From Ascidiaceihabitans sp023955215 (GTDB lineage Bacteria; Pseudomonadota; Alphaproteobacteria; Rhodobacterales; Rhodobacteraceae): 64,000 nt of DNA. The stretch is taken from assembly GCA_943788345.1 (NCBI GenBank), contig CALSPX010000006.1:186001-250000 (forward strand), in the 5' to 3' direction. Each line of letters starts with the position of its first letter. Position 1 is the stretch's first letter. The position numbers and the translations under genes are program-made. Positions 54,066 through 63,836 of the stretch are shown here, piece by piece. The notes beneath the pieces are model-generated. The model worked only from the letters and a program-made list of their open reading frames with translations, ran no database searches and was not told the origin of the DNA.

Positions 54066-55234
54066 CTCATGCGCCCTCGGCCCAGTAAGTCACTAATTTC
54101 GCCCTGCGGCCGTGTGCGTGTGAAGGCCAACAACATGCCCAGTGCAATACCTGACGCAATTACAGAAGACCCACCATAACTTACAAACGGCAATGTCATG
54201 CCCTTAGCAGGAAGCAAACGCACAGCAACGCCCATATTGATCATCGCTTGGACACCAAACATGCAAGCAAGACCTGTACCAGCAAGGCGAATGAACGGAT
54301 CGCGTTCACGTACCAAGCGCAACAAGGAGCGTACGACAACACCGCAATACAGCAGAATGATACATAAAACCAAAATCAAGCCATACTCTTCAGCAGCAAC
54401 CGCAATAATGAAATCGGTATGCGCGTCTGGAAGGGACCATTTGACCTGCCCTTCACCTACGCCAACTCCAAACAACCCACCTTCGCGAATGGCCTTTGTC
54501 GCGTACCCCATTTGCGTAGTTGGATCGATATCTGCGGTACTTAGGAAACCATCGATACGGCGAGCAAAGTGTTCGGAGCTTGAGTACGCGATCACACCTC
54601 CCATAACCACAAAAGCAGCCATAGCGACCAACAAGATCATTGGCGCACCAGCCACAAAATACATAACGCCCCAACCGAATAGGACCAAGCAAGCTTGACC
54701 AAAGTCAGGCTGCATCGCAAGCATCAACACAATCGCGATGCAGAGAGCAAAGGACCACGTACGCCCAGGTGGGCCATTTAGCTCCTGATTGGCTGCCATC
54801 ATCCAAGCAGCGGCAACCACAAAGCCAGGCTTTAAAAACTCAGAGGGTTGCAGGGATGCAAAACCCAAGCTGTACCATCGTACAGCACCTTTGCCGAAGT
54901 CCGTTCCAAAGAAAGGCAACATCGCCAGCGCAATAAAAGAACAAACAAATCCAAGAACTGCCAGACGACGCACCACCAAGGGTGTCATCATTGACATCAA
55001 GATCATAACGACCAAGGCAACGCTGCCAAAGAAGGCTTGGCGCTGGACATAGTGGAATGAAGAAAATCCGTTTTTTGCAGCCAATGGCGGCGAAGATGCC
55101 AGCCCCAACAATAAACCAACTGCGAACAGGATCAAAACACAGGACAAAGTCCATTTATCAATCGTCCGCCACCATTTGGGAAGGATCGGTTCGCCACGCT
55201 GAACCGGTACTGCACCATAGACCATTTCTGTCAT
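54062..55234 (-). CDS. ftsW: lipid II polymerase FtsW
   Basis: A 390-residue SEDS glycosyltransferase of the divisome with about ten membrane helices. Family blocks include PLVVRRLAVLGFVCSFIALA, GAVRWYSLGFASLQPSEFLK, MLAMQPDFGQACL and GMTLPFVSYGGSSVIASGIA. The ATG follows AAAGG. Upstream is the divergent flavoprotein gene, so ftsW must either be served by a promoter in the 146-bp gap or by read-through from murD. Confidence 0.96.
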   Translation of the reverse strand: MTEMVYGAVPVQRGEPILPKWWRTIDKWTLSCVLILFAVGLLLGLASSPPLAAKNGFSSFHYVQRQAFFGSVALVVMILMSMMTPLVVRRLAVLGFVCSFIALAMLPFFGTDFGKGAVRWYSLGFASLQPSEFLKPGFVVAAAWMMAANQELNGPPGRTWSFALCIAIVLMLAMQPDFGQACLVLFGWGVMYFVAGAPMILLVAMAAFVVMGGVIAYSSSEHFARRIDGFLSTADIDPTTQMGYATKAIREGGLFGVGVGEGQVKWSLPDAHTDFIIAVAAEEYGLILVLCIILLYCGVVVRSLLRLVRERDPFIRLAGTGLACMFGVQAMINMGVAVRLLPAKGMTLPFVSYGGSSVIASGIALGMLLAFTRTRPQGEISDLLGRGRMR

Positions 55235-55380
55235 GGTAATCGCCTTTACACTGCCTCAAAACGTCCCTTTTCGGGATCTATGGCAACTATAGCGTGGTTT
55301 TTCTCTGCGGGCTAGTGCGTTTTCATCCAATCACACAGTCACGCTTGACGGTATCGATCCAGTCAGGCAATGGCTGGGAT

Positions 55381-56559
55381 ATGCAAATTGATACACTAAT
55401 AATTGGCGCTGGTGCCGCTGGAATGATGTGCGCTGCAAATGCTGGCGGACGGGTCGTAATCGTGGACCACGCCAAGGCACCGGGTGAAAAGATACGCATC
55501 TCTGGTGGTGGGCGCTGCAACTTTACAAACATGCATTGCGCGCCACATGCGTTCTTGTCCCAAAATCCACATTTCGCAAAATCTGCATTGGCCCGTTATA
55601 CTCAGTGGGATTTTGTCGAACTGGTGGATCAGCACGGGATAAAATGGCACGAAAAAACGCTGGGACAACTTTTTTGCGATGTGTCTGCGAAAGAGATTTT
55701 GGCCATGTTACGCACAATGATGCAGGATGCAGGTGTCGAATTGCACCTACAAACATCTGTTGAAAACCTGACCAAAACTGAAAGTGGATATTCCGCCGTT
55801 TTGACTGGCCCAAATGGCTCAAAACCAATCACGGCCAAAAATCTTGTCGTCGCCACGGGTGGCAAATCCATACCAAAAATGGGCGCGACTGGATTCGCCT
55901 ATGACATCGCACGCCAGTTTGACCTAAGCCTCACTGAAACACGCCCCGCACTGGTTCCGTTCACATTCCCCGAAGACCGCTTCACACCACTCGCCGGCGT
56001 TGCGACACCTGCCCGCGTGTCCGCAAACGGCACAAGCTTTGACGAAGCGCTGCTCTTCACCCACCGCGGTCTTTCTGGTCCCGTCGTTTTACAAGCTTCA
56101 AGTTATTGGGCTGAAGGCCAAGACATCTCTGTCAACATTGATCCTTATAATACGTTGATGGATGCACTGCGTGACAAACGACAAGATCAAGGGCGCAAGA
56201 ACCTCACAACAGAATTAGCAAAGCTATTGCCCACCCGCCTTGTCGATCACCTTGCAACGCAGATGGATCTCACTGGCAACCTTGCCGATCAATCAGATAA
56301 GCGCTTGGGCGAAATCATCGACGAATTGCAAAACTGGAAGATGGCACCTTCGGGTACCGAAGGTTACCGCACAGCCGAAGTTACATTGGGCGGTGTAGAC
56401 ACAGACGAACTGTCATCAAAAACGATGGCGGCAAAGTCCCTGCCTTCCCTATATTTCATTGGAGAGGCGGTCGACGTCACTGGATGGCTGGGCGGCTACA
56501 ACTTCCAATGGGCATGGTCATCAGGCATAGCAGCAGCCCGTGCGATTGCCGCAGACTAA
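55381..56559 (+). CDS. HI0933-family NAD(P)/FAD-dependent flavoprotein, opposite to the dcw genes
   Basis: A 392-residue flavoprotein with the N-terminal FAD motif LIIGAGAAGMMCAANAGGRV, the family signature GEKIRISGGGRCNFTNMH and VVATGGKSIPKMGATGFAYD, and the C-terminal ending FIGEAVDVTGWLGGYNFQWAW, as in YhiN/HI0933 proteins of unknown physiological role. The ATG at 55381 starts the conserved sequence. It is transcribed against the surrounding division genes, divergent from ftsW and overlapping the murD stop by 4 nt. Confidence 0.92.
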   Translation: MQIDTLIIGAGAAGMMCAANAGGRVVIVDHAKAPGEKIRISGGGRCNFTNMHCAPHAFLSQNPHFAKSALARYTQWDFVELVDQHGIKWHEKTLGQLFCDVSAKEILAMLRTMMQDAGVELHLQTSVENLTKTESGYSAVLTGPNGSKPITAKNLVVATGGKSIPKMGATGFAYDIARQFDLSLTETRPALVPFTFPEDRFTPLAGVATPARVSANGTSFDEALLFTHRGLSGPVVLQASSYWAEGQDISVNIDPYNTLMDALRDKRQDQGRKNLTTELAKLLPTRLVDHLATQMDLTGNLADQSDKRLGEIIDELQNWKMAPSGTEGYRTAEVTLGGVDTDELSSKTMAAKSLPSLYFIGEAVDVTGWLGGYNFQWAWSSGIAAARAIAAD

Positions 56560-57959
56560 GACGCGTCCAAGCGCTTTTCGACCTCAGCAATAAAATCATC
56601 GCCACGGCGTTCAAAGCTGTCGTACTGGTCAAAACTCGCCGTTGCCGGCGCTAAAAGAACCACTTCGCCATCCTGTGCGTCTGCCATCGCCGCGGCGACT
56701 GCCTCAGCCATTGTTGTGCACACCTGCGTTTCAGCGGTCAGCTGCATAGCAAACTGCGCCGCTTCGCGCCCAATAACATATGCTTTGATAACGTCTAAAG
56801 AGGCAGCATTAAGCTCTTCAACACCACCCTCTTTTTGCAAACCACCACAGATCCAGCGAATGCGCTTGAAGGCGTGTAACGCTTTTGCGGCACTATCAAC
56901 GTTGGTTGCTTTGCTATCGTTCACATAACGAACACCGCCAACATCTGCGATTGTCTGACTACGGTGCGGCAAGCCACCAAAGGAATGGAATGCGGCCTCA
57001 ATAACTTTCGGTGCGAGCCCAAGAGAACGACACGCAGCATAAGCAGCGCAGGCATTTTGGTGATTATGCTCGCCCGGCAATCCAGCAACGCTTCGCAAAT
57101 CAATCGATCCAGCCTGACGGCCCTTGCGGTACTCACTAAGGAACCCTTTACGCGCAAACACTTGCCAACCGGGGCCTGTTAGCTTTTCCGCAACTGACAC
57201 GCGGATCACACGGTCATCCGCAGCGCCTTCGCTCAACTGACCAGCAAGGAACATGCCTTCAGCTTCGTCTACACCAATGACAGCGCGGTCAGGACCACCT
57301 TCGGCAAACAAACGACGTTTGGCCGCGAAATAGCCCCCCATGCCAGCATGGCGATCAAGATGGTCGGGACTGAGATTGGTAAAGACTGCAACATCAGGAG
57401 TTAAGCTGCGGGCAAGATCCGTTTGATAACTCGACAGCTCCAACACCACAACTTCGCCGTCGATTGCAGGATCAATGTCCAAGACACCGCGACCAATATT
57501 ACCTGCAAGCTGTGCAGGACGATTAGCATGACTTAGAATGTGGTGGATCAGGGCAGACGTCGTGGATTTACCATTTGATCCAGTCACCGCGATTACGCGC
57601 GGCATGTTTTCAAAATTGTTCCATTCTGGTGTCGCAAAAGATTGGAAAAACAACCCAATGTCGTTATCGACAGGTACGCCCGCTTTAAGAGCCGCAGCCA
57701 CAACTGGGTTTGGCGTAGGATACAAATGTGGAATACCGGGGCTAACGATAAGGCGCGCAACATCGTCAAAACTGCCCGCCTTTTTCAGATCAACGCATTC
57801 AAATCCCTCGTCTAGCGCAACGTCACGGGCTGAATCATTGTCATCCCAGCAAATTGCTGTTGCCCCACCCTCGCGCAAAGCTCGCGCAGCAGAAAGGCCG
57901 GAGCGACCCAAGCCAAGAACAGCTACTTTTTTACCCGTAAGACCTTGGACTGGTATCAT
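56556..57959 (-). CDS. murD: UDP-MurNAc-L-Ala-D-Glu ligase
   Basis: A 467-residue Mur ligase adding D-glutamate. The N-terminus GKKVAVLGLGRSGLSAARAL binds the nucleotide; the ATPase loop is VIAVTGSNGKSTTSALIHHI, with VVLELSSYQTD and FTNLSPDHLDRH following, and KATNVDSAAKAL near the C-terminal domain. It lies between mraY and the reversed flavoprotein gene. Confidence 0.96.
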   Translation of the reverse strand: MIPVQGLTGKKVAVLGLGRSGLSAARALREGGATAICWDDNDSARDVALDEGFECVDLKKAGSFDDVARLIVSPGIPHLYPTPNPVVAAALKAGVPVDNDIGLFFQSFATPEWNNFENMPRVIAVTGSNGKSTTSALIHHILSHANRPAQLAGNIGRGVLDIDPAIDGEVVVLELSSYQTDLARSLTPDVAVFTNLSPDHLDRHAGMGGYFAAKRRLFAEGGPDRAVIGVDEAEGMFLAGQLSEGAADDRVIRVSVAEKLTGPGWQVFARKGFLSEYRKGRQAGSIDLRSVAGLPGEHNHQNACAAYAACRSLGLAPKVIEAAFHSFGGLPHRSQTIADVGGVRYVNDSKATNVDSAAKALHAFKRIRWICGGLQKEGGVEELNAASLDVIKAYVIGREAAQFAMQLTAETQVCTTMAEAVAAAMADAQDGEVVLLAPATASFDQYDSFERRGDDFIAEVEKRLDAS

Positions 57960-58025
57960 GATTTACCCGAATGGCGGCGAAGCCCCCAAACCCCTAAATT
58001 TAAGTTAAGCAGAAAGGCGAAACGC

Positions 58026-59096
58026 TTATCTGACTTTGAGTGTTGCCAACCCAATCAGTGCCAAGATCAACGATACGATCCAAAACCGGATTACGATCTG
58101 CGGCTCTGACCAGCCCTTTTTCTCATAGTGGTGATGAATCGGGGCCATTAAGAAAACGCGTTTTCCGGTCTTCTTGAAGTACAGAACCTGAATGATCACG
58201 CTCATAGCTTCAACAACGAACAAGCCCCCCACGATGCCCAAAACCAATTCGTGTTTTGTTGCGATTGCAATGGCACCAAGCGCGCCACCTAGCGCAAGGG
58301 ATCCAGTATCGCCCATAAACACCGCTGCGGGTGGGGCATTGTACCAAAGGAAACCTAAGCCACCACCAAACACGCCAGCTGCGAAAATCAAAATTTCGCC
58401 CGTGCCTGGTACGTAATGCACATCCAGATAGTCGGTGAAATCAACTCGGCCAACCGCATATGCAATGACGCCAAGCGTTCCCGCAGCAATCATAACTGGC
58501 ATGATGGCCAAACCGTCCAAGCCATCGGTCAAGTTAACCGCGTTTGCCGCACCCACGATAACAATCATCGCAAACGGAATGTATAAGAAACCAAGATTGA
58601 TCAGGACGTCTTTGAAAACAGGTACCGCAAGTTGGTATTGAAGCTGCTCAGGATGCGCTAAAGTTGCGAGATAAGACGCGATGCCCGCTATCACAAAGCC
58701 AAGCAACAGGCGAACCTTACTCGAAACACCGGCCGTCGTTTGTTTGGAAACCTTCGCATAGTCATCCGCAAAACCAATTGCCGCGAATGACATCGTCACG
58801 AACAGGATAATCCAAATGAAGGGATTGTCTAACCGCGCCCAAAGCAAGGTTGAAGTCAACAATGCTCCAACTATCAGCAATCCGCCCATGGTCGGCGTGC
58901 CCGCTTTGGCAAAGTGACCCTCCGGACCATCTTCACGAATAGGCTGCCCCTTGCCTTGGCGTTTACGCAAAACATTGATCAAAGGACGTCCAAAAATGAA
59001 GCCAAAGAAAAGCGCTGTCAAAAAGGCACAACCAGCACGCACTGTGATGTAACGAAATAGGTTAAATGCCTCGTAATCAGACAACCAATAGAGCAT
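58026..59096 (-). CDS. mraY: phospho-N-acetylmuramoyl-pentapeptide transferase
   Basis: A 356-residue ten-helix membrane enzyme making lipid I. Catalytic and family motifs include GTPTMGGLLI, GFADDYAKVSKQ (Asp pair), LTDGLDGLAIMPVM and MAPIHHHYEKKGWSE. The ATG at 59096 (MLYWLSDYE) follows AAGGAG; an upstream start would add five residues. It sits between murF and murD. Confidence 0.97.
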   Translation of the reverse strand: MLYWLSDYEAFNLFRYITVRAGCAFLTALFFGFIFGRPLINVLRKRQGKGQPIREDGPEGHFAKAGTPTMGGLLIVGALLTSTLLWARLDNPFIWIILFVTMSFAAIGFADDYAKVSKQTTAGVSSKVRLLLGFVIAGIASYLATLAHPEQLQYQLAVPVFKDVLINLGFLYIPFAMIVIVGAANAVNLTDGLDGLAIMPVMIAAGTLGVIAYAVGRVDFTDYLDVHYVPGTGEILIFAAGVFGGGLGFLWYNAPPAAVFMGDTGSLALGGALGAIAIATKHELVLGIVGGLFVVEAMSVIIQVLYFKKTGKRVFLMAPIHHHYEKKGWSEPQIVIRFWIVSLILALIGLATLKVR

Positions 59097-59124
59097 ACAG
59101 CTCTCCTTCAATCATTATCTTGTG

Positions 59125-60558
59125 TTAAGTCGTTGGTTCAATCGAATGGCCCATTTTACGGATCGCGTCAACGACAAGGGCCAATTTCATCGACAATGAC
59201 CCTTTGGTCAGCACAACATCACCCGCGTCTAAATCCCGACGAATACCCTGCACCATCTCTGCACTGGTTTCAGTCCAACGCCCTTTTTGCGCTTCTGGCA
59301 ACGCATCATACATCGCCTTCATCAGCGGGCCCACACAATGAACCACGTCTAATGCGCGTGTTGCGTTTAGCTCTGCCATATCAGCATGCAAAGTTACGGC
59401 TTGTGGCCCTAGCTCTTTCATGTCGCCCAAATATGCAATGCGCCGCCCCTTTGCGACACCGCCTTTAACATCCTCAACATTTGCAACTGCCAGAACCTCT
59501 AACGACGCAGCCATTGATGTCGGATTTGCGTTGTAACTGTCATCGATCAATTCAAGCGTTAAGTGATTTTCCACAGGATCAAGTACAATAACTTCACGTG
59601 CACCGCGCCCCTCAAAGGGGGACCAGCGACCCAGCGATCCAGCAGCAAGCGCAAGATCAGCACCCAGTGCTTCGCATGCGGCCAATGCACCCAAACCATT
59701 CATCGCAAAATGGCGACCAGCAGTTGCAATCTTGAACAGCAATGGCTGCTCATGCGCCTCAGCTTGGACAATCGTGGTATCGCCAATAATCTTAACGTCC
59801 TTCAGAACATAATCGAACCCATGTTCACCAAACCCTACATCGCGGCGTTTCATATCATGCGCCTTGGCCTGCAGAATTGCCGCTGTCTCAATGTCATTGT
59901 TCATGACAGAGGTACCACCGTATTCCAGCCCTTCCATGACAGACGCCTTTTCAACTGCGATGCCTTCAACGTTTTCAAATGCTTCAAGGTGGGCTGCAGC
60001 GACGGTCGTGATCAACGTCACATGCGGGCGGGCCATTTTGGACAAGGGCGCGATTTCGCCGGGGTGGTTCATACCAATTTCGATAACACCGTATTGCGTA
60101 TCGGCCGGCATGCGGGCCAGTGTCAGGGGCACACCCCAATGGTTATTGTAGCTTGCAACAGATGCGTGGGTTTTGCCTTGATCCCCTAGAATCGCACGAA
60201 GCATTTCCTTGGTTGATGTTTTCCCAACGCTGCCTGTTACAGCGACAATGCGCGCATCAGTGCGGTCACGTGCCGCGCGGCCCAATGCCTCAAGGCCATC
60301 CAGAACATCTTCAACAATGATCAGCGGTGCGCTCTCATCCATCCCATCAGGGATGCGCGAAATTAAGGCTGCGCTTGCACCCTTTTCCAGCGCCTGTGCC
60401 ACAAATTCATGGCCATCGCGTGCGGCACTTAGTGCTACAAACAAGTCACCCTTTTGAATGGTGCGTGTGTCAATCGAAACGCCATTTGCAACCCATGCGG
60501 TTGTGACTTTACCACCGGTTGCTTCAGCTGCCTCTTTCGAGGTCCATAGATTGCTCAT
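59125..60558 (-). CDS. murF: UDP-MurNAc-tripeptide D-Ala-D-Ala ligase
   Basis: A 477-residue Mur ligase adding D-Ala-D-Ala. P-loop AVTGSVGKTSTKEMLRAIL, the NHWGVPLTLARMP and GVIEIGMNHPGEIA blocks, and LIDDSYNANPTSM identify it. It starts 4 nt inside the murE stop, so translation is coupled. Confidence 0.96.
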   Translation of the reverse strand: MSNLWTSKEAAEATGGKVTTAWVANGVSIDTRTIQKGDLFVALSAARDGHEFVAQALEKGASAALISRIPDGMDESAPLIIVEDVLDGLEALGRAARDRTDARIVAVTGSVGKTSTKEMLRAILGDQGKTHASVASYNNHWGVPLTLARMPADTQYGVIEIGMNHPGEIAPLSKMARPHVTLITTVAAAHLEAFENVEGIAVEKASVMEGLEYGGTSVMNNDIETAAILQAKAHDMKRRDVGFGEHGFDYVLKDVKIIGDTTIVQAEAHEQPLLFKIATAGRHFAMNGLGALAACEALGADLALAAGSLGRWSPFEGRGAREVIVLDPVENHLTLELIDDSYNANPTSMAASLEVLAVANVEDVKGGVAKGRRIAYLGDMKELGPQAVTLHADMAELNATRALDVVHCVGPLMKAMYDALPEAQKGRWTETSAEMVQGIRRDLDAGDVVLTKGSLSMKLALVVDAIRKMGHSIEPTT

Positions 60559-62030
60559 GCCAATCGTCCTTCTAGTGCTGCAACGGCCATACTGGCCTGC
60601 TCCACATCATCAAATGGCAGCACGTCATCTCCAACGATTTGCCCTGTTTCGTGCCCTTTGCCCGCAATAAGCAAAGCATCCCCAGCCCCCAACGCGTCAA
60701 CGGCCCGCAGGATTGCTTCGGCACGATCACCAACTTCGGTTGCTTGCTCACAACCCACCATGACAGCCGCACGAATAATTGCAGGGTCTTCTGAGCGTGG
60801 ATTGTCATCTGTGACAAAAACCAAGTCAGCATTTTCAAACGCGGCTTTACCCATCAACGGGCGTTTGCCAGTATCACGATCACCACCAGCACCAACAATC
60901 ACAATCAATCGGCCCATCACATGCGGGCGCATCGCTTTCAACGCAGTCTCAACAGCATCAGGCGTATGGGCGTAATCAACAAAAACAGCGGCACCATTGT
61001 CACGGGCCGCAGCCACTTCCATGCGGCCACGAACGGTAGTCAGGTGTGCAAGTGTGTTAAAGACATGTGCAGGTTCTTCACCACTGGCTATCACCATACC
61101 TGCCGCCAACATCACGTTGTCTGCCTGGAAGCCGCCAATAAGGTTCAAACGCGTCTGATATGTTTTGCCATCAAATTCGAAACGTAAGTCTTGGCCCGTT
61201 GCGTCGAAACGCTGTGCACTCAGACGTAGGTTGGCACCAGCGCCATGTCCGACAGTCATCACAGATTGGCCACGTGATGCAGCCAAAGCAACAACATCGG
61301 CCCCACGTGCGTCATCAATATTTACGACGGCCCAACCATCAGGAGCCAAAACCTCGGTAAACAATCTGGCTTTCGCATCAAAATACGCATCGAATGTTTC
61401 GTGATAGTCTAAGTGGTCTTGGGTGAAGTTCGTAAAGCCCGCAGTTTTAAGCACCACACCATCAAGGCGGCATTGATCCAACCCGTGGCTCGAAGCCTCC
61501 ATCGCGGCGTGGGTGATGCCATTGGCCTCCGCCTCAGCCAAGATTTGGTGAAGTGTGATGGGTTCAGGAGTGGTATGCGCCAAAGGTGCAGTCCACGCGC
61601 CCTCAACCCCAGTAGTGCCCAAGTTGACCGCAGCCAATTCTAGTTCGGCCCAAATTTGGCGCACGAATGTACTGACCGAAGTTTTGCCGTTCGTTCCGGT
61701 GACCGCCGTCATCACCCGTGGCTGCGCTCCAAACCACAATGCTGCTGTGCGGCTCAAGGCTTCGCGCGGTTTGTCGCTGATTACGACCGCAGCGCCAAAC
61801 TCACTAATTTCTTCTGAGGCAAGTGCTGCGCCCTCTGGATCTGTTAGGATAGCAACCGCCCCAAGTTCTAAGGCTGTTTTAACGAAGCTAGCACCGTGAA
61901 CCTTAACACCCGGCATCGCTGCGAAAAGGAAACCTTTGCGAACTTCACGGCTGTCCACGGCAATGCCGCTCAGTTCAGGATTCGCGCCGTTTGCGGCCAT
62001 AAGACCAAGTGCGCTAAGCGATTTAACCAT
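60555..62030 (-). CDS. murE: UDP-MurNAc-dipeptide diaminopimelate ligase
   Basis: A 491-residue Mur ligase adding the third peptide residue, meso-diaminopimelate in this group. P-loop VTGTNGKTSVSTFVRQIW; then THAAMEASSHGLDQCRLDG and the meso-DAP recognition motif in its DNPR form (TDDNPRSEDP). The ATG follows AAAGG; 18 nt separate it from ftsI. Confidence 0.97.
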   Translation of the reverse strand: MVKSLSALGLMAANGANPELSGIAVDSREVRKGFLFAAMPGVKVHGASFVKTALELGAVAILTDPEGAALASEEISEFGAAVVISDKPREALSRTAALWFGAQPRVMTAVTGTNGKTSVSTFVRQIWAELELAAVNLGTTGVEGAWTAPLAHTTPEPITLHQILAEAEANGITHAAMEASSHGLDQCRLDGVVLKTAGFTNFTQDHLDYHETFDAYFDAKARLFTEVLAPDGWAVVNIDDARGADVVALAASRGQSVMTVGHGAGANLRLSAQRFDATGQDLRFEFDGKTYQTRLNLIGGFQADNVMLAAGMVIASGEEPAHVFNTLAHLTTVRGRMEVAAARDNGAAVFVDYAHTPDAVETALKAMRPHVMGRLIVIVGAGGDRDTGKRPLMGKAAFENADLVFVTDDNPRSEDPAIIRAAVMVGCEQATEVGDRAEAILRAVDALGAGDALLIAGKGHETGQIVGDDVLPFDDVEQASMAVAALEGRLA

Positions 62031-62048
62031 GTGCGTTGCCTTTGTGGC

Positions 62049-63836
62049 TTAGTTGCTGCTGGTTAGCGTTATATCAGCCAAAGTTTGAGGTTCAACGGTT
62101 GGTCGCATTCCAAGTAAAGGTGCGATGCGGCGGATCATTTCTGCCGCAACAGGAACAGCCGTCCAACCCGCAGTACGGCGAGGTTTATCGCCAGACGTTT
62201 CAACTGGTTCGTCCAAGGTTACGATCAAAACATATTTTGGATCGTGCGCTGGGAACATGCTGGCAAAAGTCGCGATGACCTTGTCCTCATAATAACCACC
62301 TGTGGGCTTTGGTTTGTCAGCAGTCCCTGTCTTACCGCCAACAGCATATCCCTCAACTTCACCAAAGCTTGCAGTACCTTTACTGACAACCTTGCGCAGC
62401 ATGCCACGGGCCGCGCGTGCAGCCTCTTCGCTCATGATACGTGGACCCTTTGGGACGCTTGTTTTTTTCAACAACGTAGGTGTGACTGCACGACCACCAT
62501 TGGCTATCGCAGAATATCCTGCTGCCAAGTGCATCGGTGAGGATGAAAGACCGTGACCATAAGAAATGGTAACACTGCTTAAATCAGTCCAACGTTTGGG
62601 CAACAACGGACGCCCGCCTGCCGCTTCTACAATCTCAAACGGTGTAGGCTCAAAGAAGCCCATTGCGTCAAGAAATGATTTTTGGCGTTTAGATCCAATT
62701 TCCAAAGCCATGCGCCCTGTGCCACGGTTGGATGATTGAACAATGATGTCTGAAACACTCAATTTACCGTAGTTCTTGTTACGGAATTCACCGATGTTAA
62801 AACCACCGACACGCATCGGACCTTTGGTGTCGATGATGGTCGATGGGTTCACAAGACCCAGATCCACGGCTTGTGCCGCTGTGAAAATCTTAAAAACAGA
62901 ACCCAACTCATACACACCCTGAACGGAGCGGTTGAACAGAGGGCTGTCAGATTGATCACCAGTGGTTGCTGGACGCGGACGATCATTGGGATCAAAATCA
63001 GGCAGTGAAACAACCGAAATAACCTCGCCCGTGTGCACGTCCATCAGAACTGATGTCGCGCCTTTTGCGTTCATCAACTTCATGCCACCGTACAAAATGC
63101 GCTCTGATGCAGCCTGAACCGTCAAATCGATAGACAGCTCTAATGGGGTTGCCCCGTTTGCTGGGTCACGAAGATAATCATCAAAATACTTCTCAACGCC
63201 TGCAACGCCAATAACCTCGGCTGCGGCAACGCCCTCTTTGCCAAAGGATGCACCACCCATGATGTGCGCCGCCAACGAACCGTTTGGATAGAGACGCATC
63301 TCGCGCGGGGCAAACAAAAGACCCGGATCACCGATATCGTGCACAGCTTGCATTTGCTCAGGGCTGATTTTCTTTCGAATCCACAAGAACTTACGTTCAC
63401 CAGTGAAATCTTTGATTAGACGTGCGTGATCAAGGTCAGGGAAGATCTTAACCAAACCATCCGCAGCACCCTGCGGGTCAATCATGTGAAGCGGTTGGGC
63501 ATATAGCGCGTGCGTATCAAAGTTGGTCGCAAGCAAATTTCCATTACGGTCGACAATGTCAGCGCGTGCAGCACTGATCGTTGAACCATACGCCGCCGAG
63601 CGCGGCTCGACTGGATCAGATGTGGCAAGGCCACCCATACGCGCACCAACAACAGCAAATGCACAGAAGAAAAACAGCCCTAAAACCAGCAATCGCCCCT
63701 CAGCACGGGCACGTGACATTGCTTGCATATCTTCGTGACGCAGACGTTTGTTTTCATGCTCAATTGCATCAGGATTTTCGCCCTTTTGGCGAGCGTCTAG
63801 AATGCGTGCTAACGGGCGTAGCGGAATACGGATCAT
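62049..63836 (-). CDS. ftsI: division transpeptidase FtsI (PBP3)
   Basis: A 595-residue class B penicillin-binding protein. A cytoplasmic basic N-terminus and one membrane helix (about 45-65, LLVLGLFFFCAFAVVGARMG) anchor it; the dimer/pedestal domain precedes the transpeptidase with the three active-site motifs SVFK (in ELGSVFKIFTAA), SSN (IVQSSNRGTGRMALE) and KTGT (AVGGKTGTADKP). It cross-links septal peptidoglycan. Its ATG overlaps the ftsL stop by 3 nt. Confidence 0.97.
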   Translation of the reverse strand: MIRIPLRPLARILDARQKGENPDAIEHENKRLRHEDMQAMSRARAEGRLLVLGLFFFCAFAVVGARMGGLATSDPVEPRSAAYGSTISAARADIVDRNGNLLATNFDTHALYAQPLHMIDPQGAADGLVKIFPDLDHARLIKDFTGERKFLWIRKKISPEQMQAVHDIGDPGLLFAPREMRLYPNGSLAAHIMGGASFGKEGVAAAEVIGVAGVEKYFDDYLRDPANGATPLELSIDLTVQAASERILYGGMKLMNAKGATSVLMDVHTGEVISVVSLPDFDPNDRPRPATTGDQSDSPLFNRSVQGVYELGSVFKIFTAAQAVDLGLVNPSTIIDTKGPMRVGGFNIGEFRNKNYGKLSVSDIIVQSSNRGTGRMALEIGSKRQKSFLDAMGFFEPTPFEIVEAAGGRPLLPKRWTDLSSVTISYGHGLSSSPMHLAAGYSAIANGGRAVTPTLLKKTSVPKGPRIMSEEAARAARGMLRKVVSKGTASFGEVEGYAVGGKTGTADKPKPTGGYYEDKVIATFASMFPAHDPKYVLIVTLDEPVETSGDKPRRTAGWTAVPVAAEMIRRIAPLLGMRPTVEPQTLADITLTSSN

